Assembly (NCBI GenBank): GCA_021396245.1 | Contig: WNYE01000083.1 | Coordinates: 62,001-126,000 of the forward strand | Length of the DNA stretch: 64,000 bases | Reading direction: 5' to 3' | DNA from: Sporothrix humicola | Taxonomy: Eukaryota > Ascomycota > Sordariomycetes > Ophiostomatales > Ophiostomataceae | Shown: piece after piece, positions 31,057 through 40,188 of the stretch | How positions within the stretch are numbered: the stretch's first letter is position 1 | Layout of the letters: each line of letters starts with the position of its first letter | Translations under genes and position numbers: made by a program | Notes under the pieces: model-generated | Database searches by the model: none | Seen by the model: only the letters and a program-made list of their open reading frames with translations | Told to the model about the DNA's origin: nothing

Positions 31057-33854
31057 ATGACGCAGATCCCAGCTTCTGGCGGCGATTCATCAGCACCGCG
31101 ACAATCGTCTTCCTCTTCACAACCGACAAACACAGCAGCAACAAACACGACAATAACTCACAGAAGTGCTTCGCCCGAGGGCAGCTACTACGCGATGAGC
31201 GACGACGAAGAGGGCGGTTACAACACCGTCACACATACAGAGACCGGCCGTGGCGTCAAGCTGCTCTACTCAAAGAGCAAGGTGCGTCGTGCCCCTCCTT
31301 CTCTCAGCCTTATCAGTTGATCATTTGCATGCTAACTCGCACTTACCAGGTCTACATTCATCCTACACCCTCCGCCAAAGACAACATCTCCGGCTTTATT
31401 GCCCTGCTCCAGCAAAAGCCCGCCCGCCGCGACAGCCATGTCATGGTCGACCGCCCAATGTCGTCTGCCTCCGTCGACTCTTCTTCCGCCGCCGCCCAAA
31501 ACCCTTCCTCCTCCGATCTGCTGCTGGCATGGCTCCCCGAGTCATCCTTGGGCGACGCCGCCAGCGTCTACGTCAAAGTCGACCTCAACGAAGAGGGCGA
31601 ATCCCCACCCCGCCAGACGTATCTCGTGCCGCCGCCGCCGACCATCACCACCCACCAGGGCTCCGTCGGCCACTATGCTTTTGCCATCCCCGTCAGTGCC
31701 ATCTACTCGCTGCTCGTGCGCCCGCCCAGCCTGGGCTGGTGGTTCGGTTCAGTGATTATCAACACCCGCGCCGGCGACAGCTTCCCCGCCCTCTTCTTCC
31801 ACGACAGCGAGTGCATGTCGACGATGCTGCAGAAGAAGAAGCGGGCGCGCGAGAACTTTGACCCCTTTGGGGCGGACGGCGGCATGTTCTGGGGCGGCGA
31901 CGAGGTGCTGCGGTGGCTGCGGCGGTACGTGCACATTGAGCGCAGCGGCGCCGAGCCCAACATTTACCTGGTGGAGCCCACAAAGGAAGACAGCGAGGCC
32001 TTTAGCGGCAAGCTGACGACGAGCTCGGTGTCGGCGATCGGCAAGCGTGATAGCATGACGGCCGGCGACCGGCGCAAGTCCGGTCAGGCCCCTGATTCTT
32101 CGGCGGCAGGCCCATCCAGCCGTCGCCAGCAAACTGGTGGTGGCTCGTCTCGCGATGCCAGCATGGACCCGTTTATGAAGTTTGTCAAGGAGACGGGGTG
32201 GAACATTATGGAAAAGTTTAGCAAGGTGACGACATTTACGCGCAACGCCGCGCAGAACGTGCTGGACGACCCGCGCGTGCCGCCGCAGATGCGCCGCTTT
32301 TTGAAAAACCCCGAGGTCCAGACGATTCAGGAGGAGTTTGACAGCGCGCGCATCTACCTGGCGCGCTGGGCGATGGGCATGGCGGAGCAAAGCGACCGCG
32401 ACCGCAACCAGCGGATCTGGACGGCGCACGACATTATGGAGCTCGAGGACACGGACGTCGGGGAGTTTGAGCTGGTCGACAGCTCCACGGGTCTTTCTCT
32501 CGAAGAAAGACGCAAGCCGGTCACGCTCAAGGAGTGGAACTCGTTCTTTGACGCAAGGACTGGTCGTTTGTCAGTCACGACGGACGAGGTCAAGGAGCGC
32601 ATCTTCCATGGAGGCTTGGATGCCGAAGACGGCGTCCGAAAAGAGGCCTGGCTCTTCCTGCTGGGCGTCCACGAGTGGTACAGCACGGCCGACGAGCGCA
32701 AGGCGCGCACGGCGTCGCTGCGCGACCAGTACGTCAAGCTCAAGGGCCAGTGGTGGGAGCGGCTGGTGGACCTGGGCGGCCAGGGCGAGGAGGGCGAGTG
32801 GTGGCGCGAGCAGCGCGGCCGCATCGAAAAGGACGTGCACCGGACGGACCGCAACGTCTTGATCTTTGCGGGCGAAAACATCCCGCACCCGGACCCGGAT
32901 TCGCCGTTTGCCGACGTCGGCACCAACGTGCACATGGAACAACTGAAAGATTTGCTGCTGACCTACAACGAGTACAACCGCGAGCTGGGCTACGTGCAGG
33001 GCATGTCGGACCTGTTGGCGCCCATCTACGCCGTCGTGCAGGACGACGCCCTCGCGTTCTGGGCGTTTGTGCATTTCATGGAGCGTATGGAGCGCAACTT
33101 TTTGAGAGATCAGTCGGGCATGCGCGCCCAGCTGCTGGCGCTCGACCACCTCGTGCAGTTTATGGACCCCAAACTGTACGACCACCTCCGCAAGGCCGAC
33201 AGCACCAACTTTTTCTTCTTCTTCCGCATGCTCTTGGTGTGGTACAAGCGCGAGTTTGACTTCCCCGACGTGCTGAGGCTATGGGAAGCCCTCTGGACCG
33301 ACTACCTGAGCAGCAGCTTCCACCTTTTTGTCGCTTTGGCCATCCTCGAAAAGCACCGCGACGTCATCATGATGCACCTCGAGGCCTTTGACGAGGTTTT
33401 GAAGTACATCAACGAGCTGTCCGGCACCATGGACCTGGAGTCGACGTTGATCCGCGCCGAGGCGCTGTTCCGGCGATTCCAGCGGCTCGTCGAGGCCGTC
33501 GACAAGCAGAACAACTTTCCCGCGCCGCGGCTCAAGACGGCCAGCTCAAATGCGTCGGCAGCGTCAGCAGCGTCAACAGGGTCGGATGCGACCATTAAAC
33601 CACAGGCCGCAGGAGGTGACGGAACAGAGATGACCTCTATGGGCCAGGCTTCGTCAAGTAGTGCGTCCAACAATAACACCAGCCGTCCCTCGTCCGCTGC
33701 CGCCGGCAAGGCACCCGCCAAGCCGGCCGAGACGCCCGCACCAAAGCGAATCATCACGCCCGACCTGCGCGGCCTGTTGAGCCGCAACATGTACGTGGTG
33801 CCCAAGAATCAGCCGGGCAGCGACAAGGTCTTGTGGGGCAACACTAAGAAGTAG
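31057..33854 (+). CDS. gyp7: TBC-domain Rab GTPase-activating protein, Gyp7-like, two exons
   Basis: Exon 1 (31057-31281, 75 codons, Ser/Thr/Asn-rich start then GRGVKLLYSKSK) joins exon 2 (31350-33854) in phase across a 68-base intron (GTGCGT, branch GCTAACT, CCAG) for 909 residues. The splice restores KSKVYIHPTPSAKDNISG, the start of the lipid/Rab-binding N-terminal domain of Gyp7/TBC1D15-type proteins. The TBC domain spans about residues 500-730. RKEAWLFLLGV, the arginine finger in KDVHRTDRN (about 573) and the glutamine finger in LGYVQGMSD (about 622) are all present, so GAP activity is likely. Gyp7 stimulates GTP hydrolysis by Ypt7/Rab7 in vacuole fusion. The C-terminus is Ala/Ser/Pro-rich with a final conserved-looking LRGLLSRNMYVVPKN. 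Confidence 0.93.
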
Positions 33855-34605
33855 GGGTCCTTTTATTTTAACTGTTTCTATATTCTGTCATTGTTTTTTG
33901 ACCTTAGTACAGAGGTTTGGGATAAAGCGGGATTGCATTTTTGTTTTCTTGGTCTTTCTAGAGTCATTCTACATGCGGTCACTCCATTCTTGCATATACA
34001 TACGATTTCGTCTTCTTAATGCATTTATTCACCATGAAATACACACATATTCTTTTACAAAACACAACTTTCGTAATATCAGTGTATTATTAAGTATAAT
34101 TGGGTTCCAACTTGTGACTCGTGTATCAACGTCCTCTCCGCACTCTTGGTATCATATATGCAATCCAAACGCTTCCTCCCTTTCTGAAAGAAATAGGCAG
34201 CCCGCCGCCATATTTCTGTTCCCCCATCTATTCACCGCTAAACCATCCGTTTAGTTGAAGGATATCTGCCAGTACTGATGGACACAGTTGTAACTAATCA
34301 GCGCGTTTTGTGCAGAGTCGTAGGACTGTAGGCAATCTGTGCTGTGCAATGGTGTCTGCTGTGCGTAGTAGCTGCTTCGAGTCAACATGAAGAGATCCTT
34401 TTTGTGGCTCGGTAGTTGCTGGTCGTTTGCTATCCGCGGCTTGTCGTTTAGTGCGTGGTGTCTGGTGGTTGCTGTATGTTGTTTGTTGCTGTTCCCCTCA
34501 TTGTGTGCCACATCTCACAGCCGTGGTCAAGTTGTGGTAGCAACCATCAAGGCCGTTCAGGATGTAAGTCCAGCTCTCGTTTCTCCTTTACTCCAAATTC
34601 TCTCC
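33855..34605. other. convergent intergenic region
   Basis: 3' flanks of GYP7 and the MSO1-like gene. A plus-strand ATG at 34387 opens a 92-codon frame with a hydrophobic start, but it runs into the antisense of the MSO1-like coding region and has no other support. Confidence 0.55.
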
Positions 34606-35544
34606 TCACCGCATCCGCGGACCGCTCGGCAGTCCACCGCCTGCACGCCGTGGCCCGCTGGGTAAACCGCCTGCTGAACGTCCACCACCACTGCCGCCAC
34701 CGCCTCCGCCAGAGTACTGGTACTCGTCGGTTGCCCACGGTGCATTAGCAGCCACAAACGCACCTCCGCCGCCGCCGCCACCGCCACTGTTGTTGTATCC
34801 ACCACCACCTCCACCACCACCATTGTATCCTCCGCCGCCGCCGCCTCCTCTTCCGTACGACGCACCACCTCCACCTCCACCTCCGTACTGTGCAGGACTC
34901 TGCGACCGGCTCCCTCCAGCACTGCTTCCGCCACTACCGCCGCCGCTGCTAAACAGGTTCCGCAGCTTGTCCTGTGCGGAGCCGGCCGGTGCGCCTCCAC
35001 CTCCGCTGTTTCTATCCAAAGCGCCCGCCGCGCTGTGCGTGCTCTGGTAGCTGCCCATGCGCTGGCTCGGCAGCGGCCGCGGTGCCGCGCCGCCGCCAGG
35101 ACCGCCCGACGGCGGGTCGCTGTTGCGGTTACTAAACGGCGACAGCCGGTTGTTCTGCATGCCCACACGGGCGGTCTGTCTTAGGGAGCCGCCTTGGGGA
35201 GGGGCTTGTTGAGCGGCGGCGCCTCCTCCTCCTCCCCCATTGTCCCATAGAGATGAAAGGCTGGACTGGGGCGGCCCCGTCGACAGAGCGCCGCCACCGT
35301 AGCGCGACCCGACACCCGGCCCCGAGGGCACAACCGTCGCCACGGGCGGCGGCGGCGCCTTCGGGTCGGGCGGCAGCCACTGGGGGAACCCCCGACCCTT
35401 TTCCGTATAGTAGGCGCGGAGGACGCGGCAGACGTGGGTGTCGTCCTCTGTGTCGCCGTCGGCGTCGCCGCCGAGCCAGTTGGAGCGGAGGTTGGAGATG
35501 CGGGACGAGGTGGCCGTCAGAACGTTGGAGTACCAGGCGGCCAT
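34606..35544 (-). CDS. mso1: Mso1-like Sec1-binding protein with Gly-rich tail, 312 aa
   Basis: The N-terminal 60 residues match the Sec1-binding region of Mso1: WYSNVLTATSSRISNL, then a DDTHVCRVLRAYYTEKGRG stretch, then FPQWLPPDP. The remainder is disordered: a Pro/Gly/Ser middle with MGSYQSTHS and QDKLRNLFSSGGG, then tandem Gly-rich runs with Tyr/Asn (GGGGYNGGGGGGGGYN), and a repeated LPSGPR end. In yeast Mso1 binds Sec1 and the Sec4 Rab at exocytic sites and helps SNARE assembly and membrane fusion. Here the conserved part is short and the tail makes up about 80 percent of the protein (yeast Mso1 has about 210 residues). Family call rests on the N-terminus only. Confidence 0.8.
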   Translation of the reverse strand: MAAWYSNVLTATSSRISNLRSNWLGGDADGDTEDDTHVCRVLRAYYTEKGRGFPQWLPPDPKAPPPPVATVVPSGPGVGSRYGGGALSTGPPQSSLSSLWDNGGGGGGAAAQQAPPQGGSLRQTARVGMQNNRLSPFSNRNSDPPSGGPGGGAAPRPLPSQRMGSYQSTHSAAGALDRNSGGGGAPAGSAQDKLRNLFSSGGGSGGSSAGGSRSQSPAQYGGGGGGGASYGRGGGGGGGYNGGGGGGGGYNNSGGGGGGGGAFVAANAPWATDEYQYSGGGGGGSGGGRSAGGLPSGPRRAGGGLPSGPRMR

Positions 35545-36372
35545 TGTGATTTCAGGGTCGGGGCCGCCAGGCAGTCGTGGGTGTGAGTGAGGGTGAAGTC
35601 GATGTCAGGGAGCGACTAGCAAAGTAATGAAGAAAGCTTGTCAAAGCAAGTGAAGCTCGAACGCTGTCGTGTGATGTCAGGAGTTGGGTTTCGTTGGCCG
35701 ATGCTGGAACCTGCCCAAGGGGCTTCGTGCTCGTATTCAATCGAGTGGGGCTAGGACACCGTCTGGAATGGTTGAAAGATGGTGAGAGGCAATGTCGTTG
35801 ATGCCCTTTGTCGTTTGTCGTGAGATGAGATTTGGCGAGGATGGAGAATCAAAGAATCGAAGAAACTAGTTTGTCGGTCGTCAAAGAAGGGAAATCGAAA
35901 AAGGCGGTTCAAAGTTTAAAGAAGGTTGGTTTCGAGCTGGCGGGCGGCGGCGGCTCTTGCCTACACCGAGCCACCGCCAAAACGACAAATTGCCCCACCC
36001 AGCTCTTTCTCTCCCCGCTCTGGTTCATGCGCCCGCCTATTTCTGCGAGCTTGCATTGCTTGCGAAACCTGGCGCAGCGCCCGATCCCCTCCCGTTTCAA
36101 TGCCTGGTCAGGCCTGGTCAGGCCTGGCCCGTGTAGCGACCCATAAATTTACAGTGCTCGCAGAACACCGTCACAATTAGGTAATCCTGGAGCTAGGCAT
36201 GTGAAAATGAGCGTCGTACTCAAAACATTTGCTATTCGCACAGCTGCTCTAGAAATGAAGCTTTTCAAGCTCACAGATGATTTCATACGACCAAATTTCA
36301 TGAACACAGGGATGCATGTCAACAAAAATTAATAAAATCTGACTCTCACAATATCTTATAGCGACACAAAAT
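35545..36372. other. divergent intergenic region of MSO1-like and MSS1
   Basis: No gene seen. A direct repeat tggtcaggcc occurs twice near 36105-36125. Confidence 0.5.
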
Positions 36373-38440
36373 ATGTCGCGCCCCTCACTTGCAGCGCGAA
36401 TACCACATCGCTTATTGTCTAAACGGCCGGCCTCATCACCCACATGGAGAATTCATCATGAATTTCAAACTCACCCACAACACACCTCACGGCCACTATT
36501 TCATAACCAGAGGTGCCCATTCAGTTCAAGCTCACAACATTCCTTATATTCACCCTCTACAACACCGGCAGCCCACCATCACTCTCCCTCGTCACGACGC
36601 TCCATCTCCTCAACATCAACTCTCTCGTCTCGCCTCGTCGCCTCCGTCTCCAGCCGCTCGCCCTTGCACACTGATGATGCGACAATCTATGCCCTCTCGT
36701 CGGCTCCAGGCAAGGCCGGCATTGCTGTGATCCGAATATCAGGACCGGCCTGTTTAGATGTCTGTTTCGCGTCCCTCGTGTCTTTTTGCTCAGTGTTCCC
36801 CATTGACACCTCCAGATCTACAAAGCGTTGTGCCCATCGGCCCGTCCATTACGCCCCCGATATGCTGCCGTCAGGACACTCTATGATCCAGCAAGTAATG
36901 ACGCCAAAGATGGCAACAACATTCTCGACCGCTCGGCCGTCGTCCTCTATTTCCCAGGCCCAAAGTCGGTCACCGGCGAGGACGTCTTGGAACTCCATGT
37001 CCATGGCGGGCCGGCGACAGTAAAAGCTGTCTTGGGAGCCATCCCCGCATCCGGAACTGGGGCCCGCTATGCAGAGCCCGGCGAGTTTACCCGCCGCGCG
37101 TTTATGCACAACCGCCTGGACCTGGCCCAGGTCGAAGCCTTAGGCGACACCTTGGACGCCGCCACCGAGCACCAGCGGCGCATCGCCGTGAGGGGAAGCT
37201 CTGGGAAGTTGGGGCAGACCTACGAGGCGTGGCGGAACTCGCTGTTGGCGGCCCGTGCAGAAATCGAGGCCCTCATCGACTTTTCTGAAGACCAGCACTT
37301 TGACGAGTCGCCGCGGGAGTTGCTGTCCAACGTCGCCAGAGAGGTGGTGGCCCTCCTGCAGCGTGTCACTGTGCACGAGAGTGCCGCTGACCGCAGCACC
37401 CTCCTCCGCCACGGCATTCGCATAGCCCTCGTCGGCCCCGCCAATGCCGGCAAGTCGTCGCTCATGAATTTGGTCGTCGGCCGCGAGGCGTCCATCGTCT
37501 CCCACGAGGCCGGCACCACGCGCGACGTCGTCGAGGCCAGTCTCGACATCCGCGGGTACCTGTGCACATTTTCCGACACGGCGGGCTTCCGAAGTGTCGC
37601 GCCAGCGACCGCGCCAGCGTCGAAGGATGCTGCTGAGTCTAGCCCTCTAGGAGCCATCGAAGCAGAAGGCATCCGCAGGGCACGCCAGAAAGCGGCCGAT
37701 GCTGACGTCGTAATCGTCTTGGCCTCCATCGAGAGGGATCCCGTCTCAAAGGCGTACCGCGTAAGCTACGACGAAGAGACGCTCCGCCTCGCGGCACAGG
37801 CCCGCCAGAGTATGGTCGTCCTCAACAAGTGCGATGTTGTGCCGGACGCGGCCCGGCTGGCCGCCCTCGTCAGCGAATTCAGTCTAGCTGTCGAGCAGGT
37901 TGTGGGGAATGGCGATTCAAACTCAGAGGGAGAACCTCCCATTATGGCCATCTCGTGTCGGGCCGCCGAGACGTCTGCCTCTGCGTCTGCCACCAACGAA
38001 CCCCTGTTTGCCGATATGGAGAACGGCAATGGCGTCGGTGGAAATTCTGACCCTGGCGGCATCCATGGCCTCGTCGACACGTTAGCCGCCGTCTTTGCCT
38101 CAATGACCGACCTGCCGCCTGACGAGCAGGACCTGCTGGGCGTCACTGCACGGCAGCAGCAACTCCTTGGCCAGTGCCGTGCCCATCTTGAGGATTTCTT
38201 GCAGGAAGCCACTGACGAGGACGCTGATCCGGATGTCGTGCTGGCGGCCGAGCACCTGCGGTATGCTGCCGACTGTCTGGCTCGGATCACTGGCCGCGGC
38301 GAGGCCGGGGATATCGAGGAAGTGCTAGGCGTCATTTTTGAAAAGTAAGTCGCTGTGTGTTTCTATTGCTGTTTGCTCCGTCGTCTGCCTCTTTTATCTT
38401 TCTTTTTTCTAACATGTCCAGATTCTGTGTTGGAAAGTGA
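36373..38440 (+). CDS. mss1: mitochondrial tRNA-modification GTPase (MnmE/TrmE family), three exons
   Basis: Exons 36373-36759, 36816-38344 and 38422-38440 join to 644 residues. The first 95 residues are Ser/Arg/His-rich, as for a mitochondrial targeting sequence. The tetrahydrofolate-binding domain begins at TIYALSSAPGKAGIAVIRISGP, split as two blocks around GKAG, and continues through PGPKSVTGEDVLELHVHGG and PGEFTRRAFMHNRLDLAQVEA. The G domain has GPANAGKSSLMN (G1), the DTAGFR G3 motif and NKCD (G4). Intron 1 (56 bases, donor GTCTGT) is atypical, so that junction is less certain. Intron 2 (77 bases, GTAAGT, branch CTAAC, CCAG) leads to a 19-base last exon that supplies KFCVGK and a TGA; this restores the invariant C-terminal Cys (641) motif of MnmE. 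Reading through the donor would stop at GTAAG and lose it. With Mto1 the protein forms 5-taurinomethyl- or carboxymethylaminomethyl-uridine at mitochondrial tRNA wobble positions. Confidence 0.92.
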
Positions 38441-39025
38441 TGCCACATATATCCAAGCTGCATTTTGGTAGTCCTCTTCGTCCCACACGGTATTCAATTG
38501 TACATTTGCAGAAATTTGCACAAGTCCAAAAGGTGTAAATGTAAAGACGTATAGTGTTGTATATTATATAAAGACAATAATGAAATATGAAAATAAAGGA
38601 AAATGTTAAGAAGAAAGCAAGAGAATAAGGTACTGTATCAAGCTGCCTGCCGTGAGGTGTCTGTCTTGTTGAGCCCAAAGCCCATATCCAAAATGTGGTA
38701 AATCAAGAGAAGAAGAGAAGTAATAAAACAATCATCCAAACAGCCATCTCAAAAGTGGCATTTCCATCAATCGTGTGCTCATTGCCAGTCGTCGTCAAAG
38801 TCCGTCTCCAGGCTGTGTCTGAGGATTCTCAAGCACAGTCAAGTAGAGGGGACAGGAAAAGAGAAAACGCCAGAAACTCCAAAATCCAAAACTCCAAGAA
38901 AAGAAAAAAAAAAGGGAATCAAGTCGGTCTATATCTAGGGAATTCGAAAAGCAAGGATGCAAGCAAGTCAGAGACTGTTACTCGCTGTTGTCCTCGTCCT
39001 CTTTGTCGCCCCTGGAAGATGGTTG
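38441..39025. other. convergent intergenic region
   Basis: Between MSS1 and the small-peptide gene. An acidic frame near 38980-39015 (GDKEDEDNSE then stop, minus strand) follows a TCTAAC...CCAG sequence and might be a downstream exon of the small-peptide gene, but no donor gives the right phase. Confidence 0.5.
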
Positions 39026-39211
39026 TTAGATCCGAACATCCTTGATATCCTTGATCGTCACGGGCTTGATTTGCACTAACTTGTTGTAGCCGCTGCGGCC
39101 CTTGTCCTTGGTCTCGTCCTCGTCGTCAGGCTTGCCGTTGTAGCCGCTACGGCCGTACTCGACGGGCAGGGTCATGATGGTGGAGTTGGTGGTGGTGAAG
39201 AAAGCGGCCAT
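39026..39211 (-). CDS. small repeat-bearing peptide, 61 aa, unknown function
   Basis: Starts at ATG 39211 (MAAFFTTTNSTIMTLPV) after a CA-rich leader (acacaaacaaacaccttcacaATG without other upstream ATGs in frame). The peptide holds the block GRSGYN twice, separated by an 18-residue acidic/lysine spacer (GKPDDEDETKDK core), and ends in a basic/hydrophobic stretch (VQIKPVTIKDIKDVRI). There is no signal peptide and no Lys-Arg processing site. TATA-like elements lie upstream. The stop codon sits inside a TCTAAC...CCAG sequence that looks like the 3' end of an intron, so the C-terminus may differ if the transcript is spliced (for example from GTGCAA). I do not recognise the family. Leader quality, TATA-like elements and an internal repeat support a real gene. 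Confidence 0.5.
   Translation of the reverse strand: MAAFFTTTNSTIMTLPVEYGRSGYNGKPDDEDETKDKGRSGYNKLVQIKPVTIKDIKDVRI
39084..39154 (-). repeat. 17-base direct repeat encoding the two GRSGYN blocks
   Basis: Two copies, 39084-39100 and 39138-39154 (ttgtagccgctgcggcc on the plus strand), differ at one base and are 54 bases (18 codons) apart, so they stay in frame. Confidence 0.9.
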
Positions 39212-39352
39212 TGTGAAGGTGTTTGTTTGTGTGTGGTTCAAAGTGAAACTTTGAAAGTGCAAATTTAAAGTTGCAAGAAAAGATGCAAGTAGAGATGCAA
39301 AAGTGGTGAGAGAGTTGAGATGGGACGGACTTTGAAGTGCGTCGACAAGGAT

Positions 39353-39360
39353 ATTATATA
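39353..39360 (-). promoter_or_regulatory. TATA-like element of the small-peptide gene
   Basis: Minus-strand TATATAAT, about 142 bases upstream of the ATG, followed by a pyrimidine-rich leader. A second match, TATATAAG, lies at 39489-39496. Which one is used is not determinable. Confidence 0.4.
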
Positions 39361-40163
39361 GAAGATAGAGAGAGGGGGGGAAGGTGGCTGTGGTCTGGTG
39401 TGAAGAACTGGCGATGTGGTTGAGAGAATGATGTGATGATGAGATGATGAGAAGTTCTAGCTCTCGATCTAGGAGGGCAGGACTAAACCTTATATAGACT
39501 GGGGGATAGGGAGTGTCCGTGAAGCAAAAGTGTAAGAAAGATGTTTGCAAATAGTAAAAGAAAGTGTAAAGAGGCTTTTGCAAGGATGGAGGATTCCTGT
39601 TTGGACACTTGCATCCTTCGTCCAAGGTGTGCCGCTGGGCGCTGCCATTGTCACTTTTTCTGACACCCCATCACCCCCGTTGTTAGTCCATCTGGCTGGG
39701 AGTGTGTGATCGATTGGCTGTCATAATGGTGGTGGTGATAACAGACGTTGAAAATAATTGCAAAAAGGAACAATCCACATACAAAAAGTAAGATACAACG
39801 TCAAAATATCCGAAAAGGAAAAGAGTCAACGATCATCTAAGCCACCCCTGGCATGGCCTTGTTTCTGGCTCGTTCTACAAAAAAGTGTGTGCGTGGGTGC
39901 GTTGCGTGTTGGGTCTGCGTGTAAGTGTAAATGGACGAAATAAAAGTGTGTGCAATCGGCGACTTGACCAGGTGTGTAAGATGTCATTTTCCTTTTTGGG
40001 ACAGAACGCTGGCCAGTTGGCTCACAAAGTGTCGCGCCTTGCGCTGTCTCTGTGCTGTTTTGGTTTCCATGTCTCTCGGGTTTCTGTGCGCTTCAACTGC
40101 CTGGTTCCCCTGCCTTTTTTGCTTTCCGCTTTGTTGCTGACCCGCTTTGTCTTGCTTTTTCCT

Positions 40164-40188
40164 CAGGCATGCAGGCATGCAGGCACGC
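40164..40188. repeat. short tandem GCAGGCAT repeat
   Basis: Three imperfect CAGGCATG/CAGGCACG units. A related run of GCAAACAG and GCAAGCAA units lies near 41213-41240. Confidence 0.8.

Noticed and set aside
34387..34665. Plus-strand ORF with signal-peptide-like start
   Set aside because: Runs into the antisense of the MSO1-like coding region; no leader features and no continuation.
38960..39100. Second acidic exon for the small-peptide gene
   Set aside because: TCTAAC...CCAG looks like an intron end, but all upstream GT donors are phase 0 and give a different, basic frame instead of GDKEDEDNSE.
39026..39211. Kexin-processed ribosomal peptide (dikaritin-like) precursor
   Set aside because: Only two repeats, no Lys-Arg sites and no signal peptide; no UstY-like or tyrosinase gene nearby.
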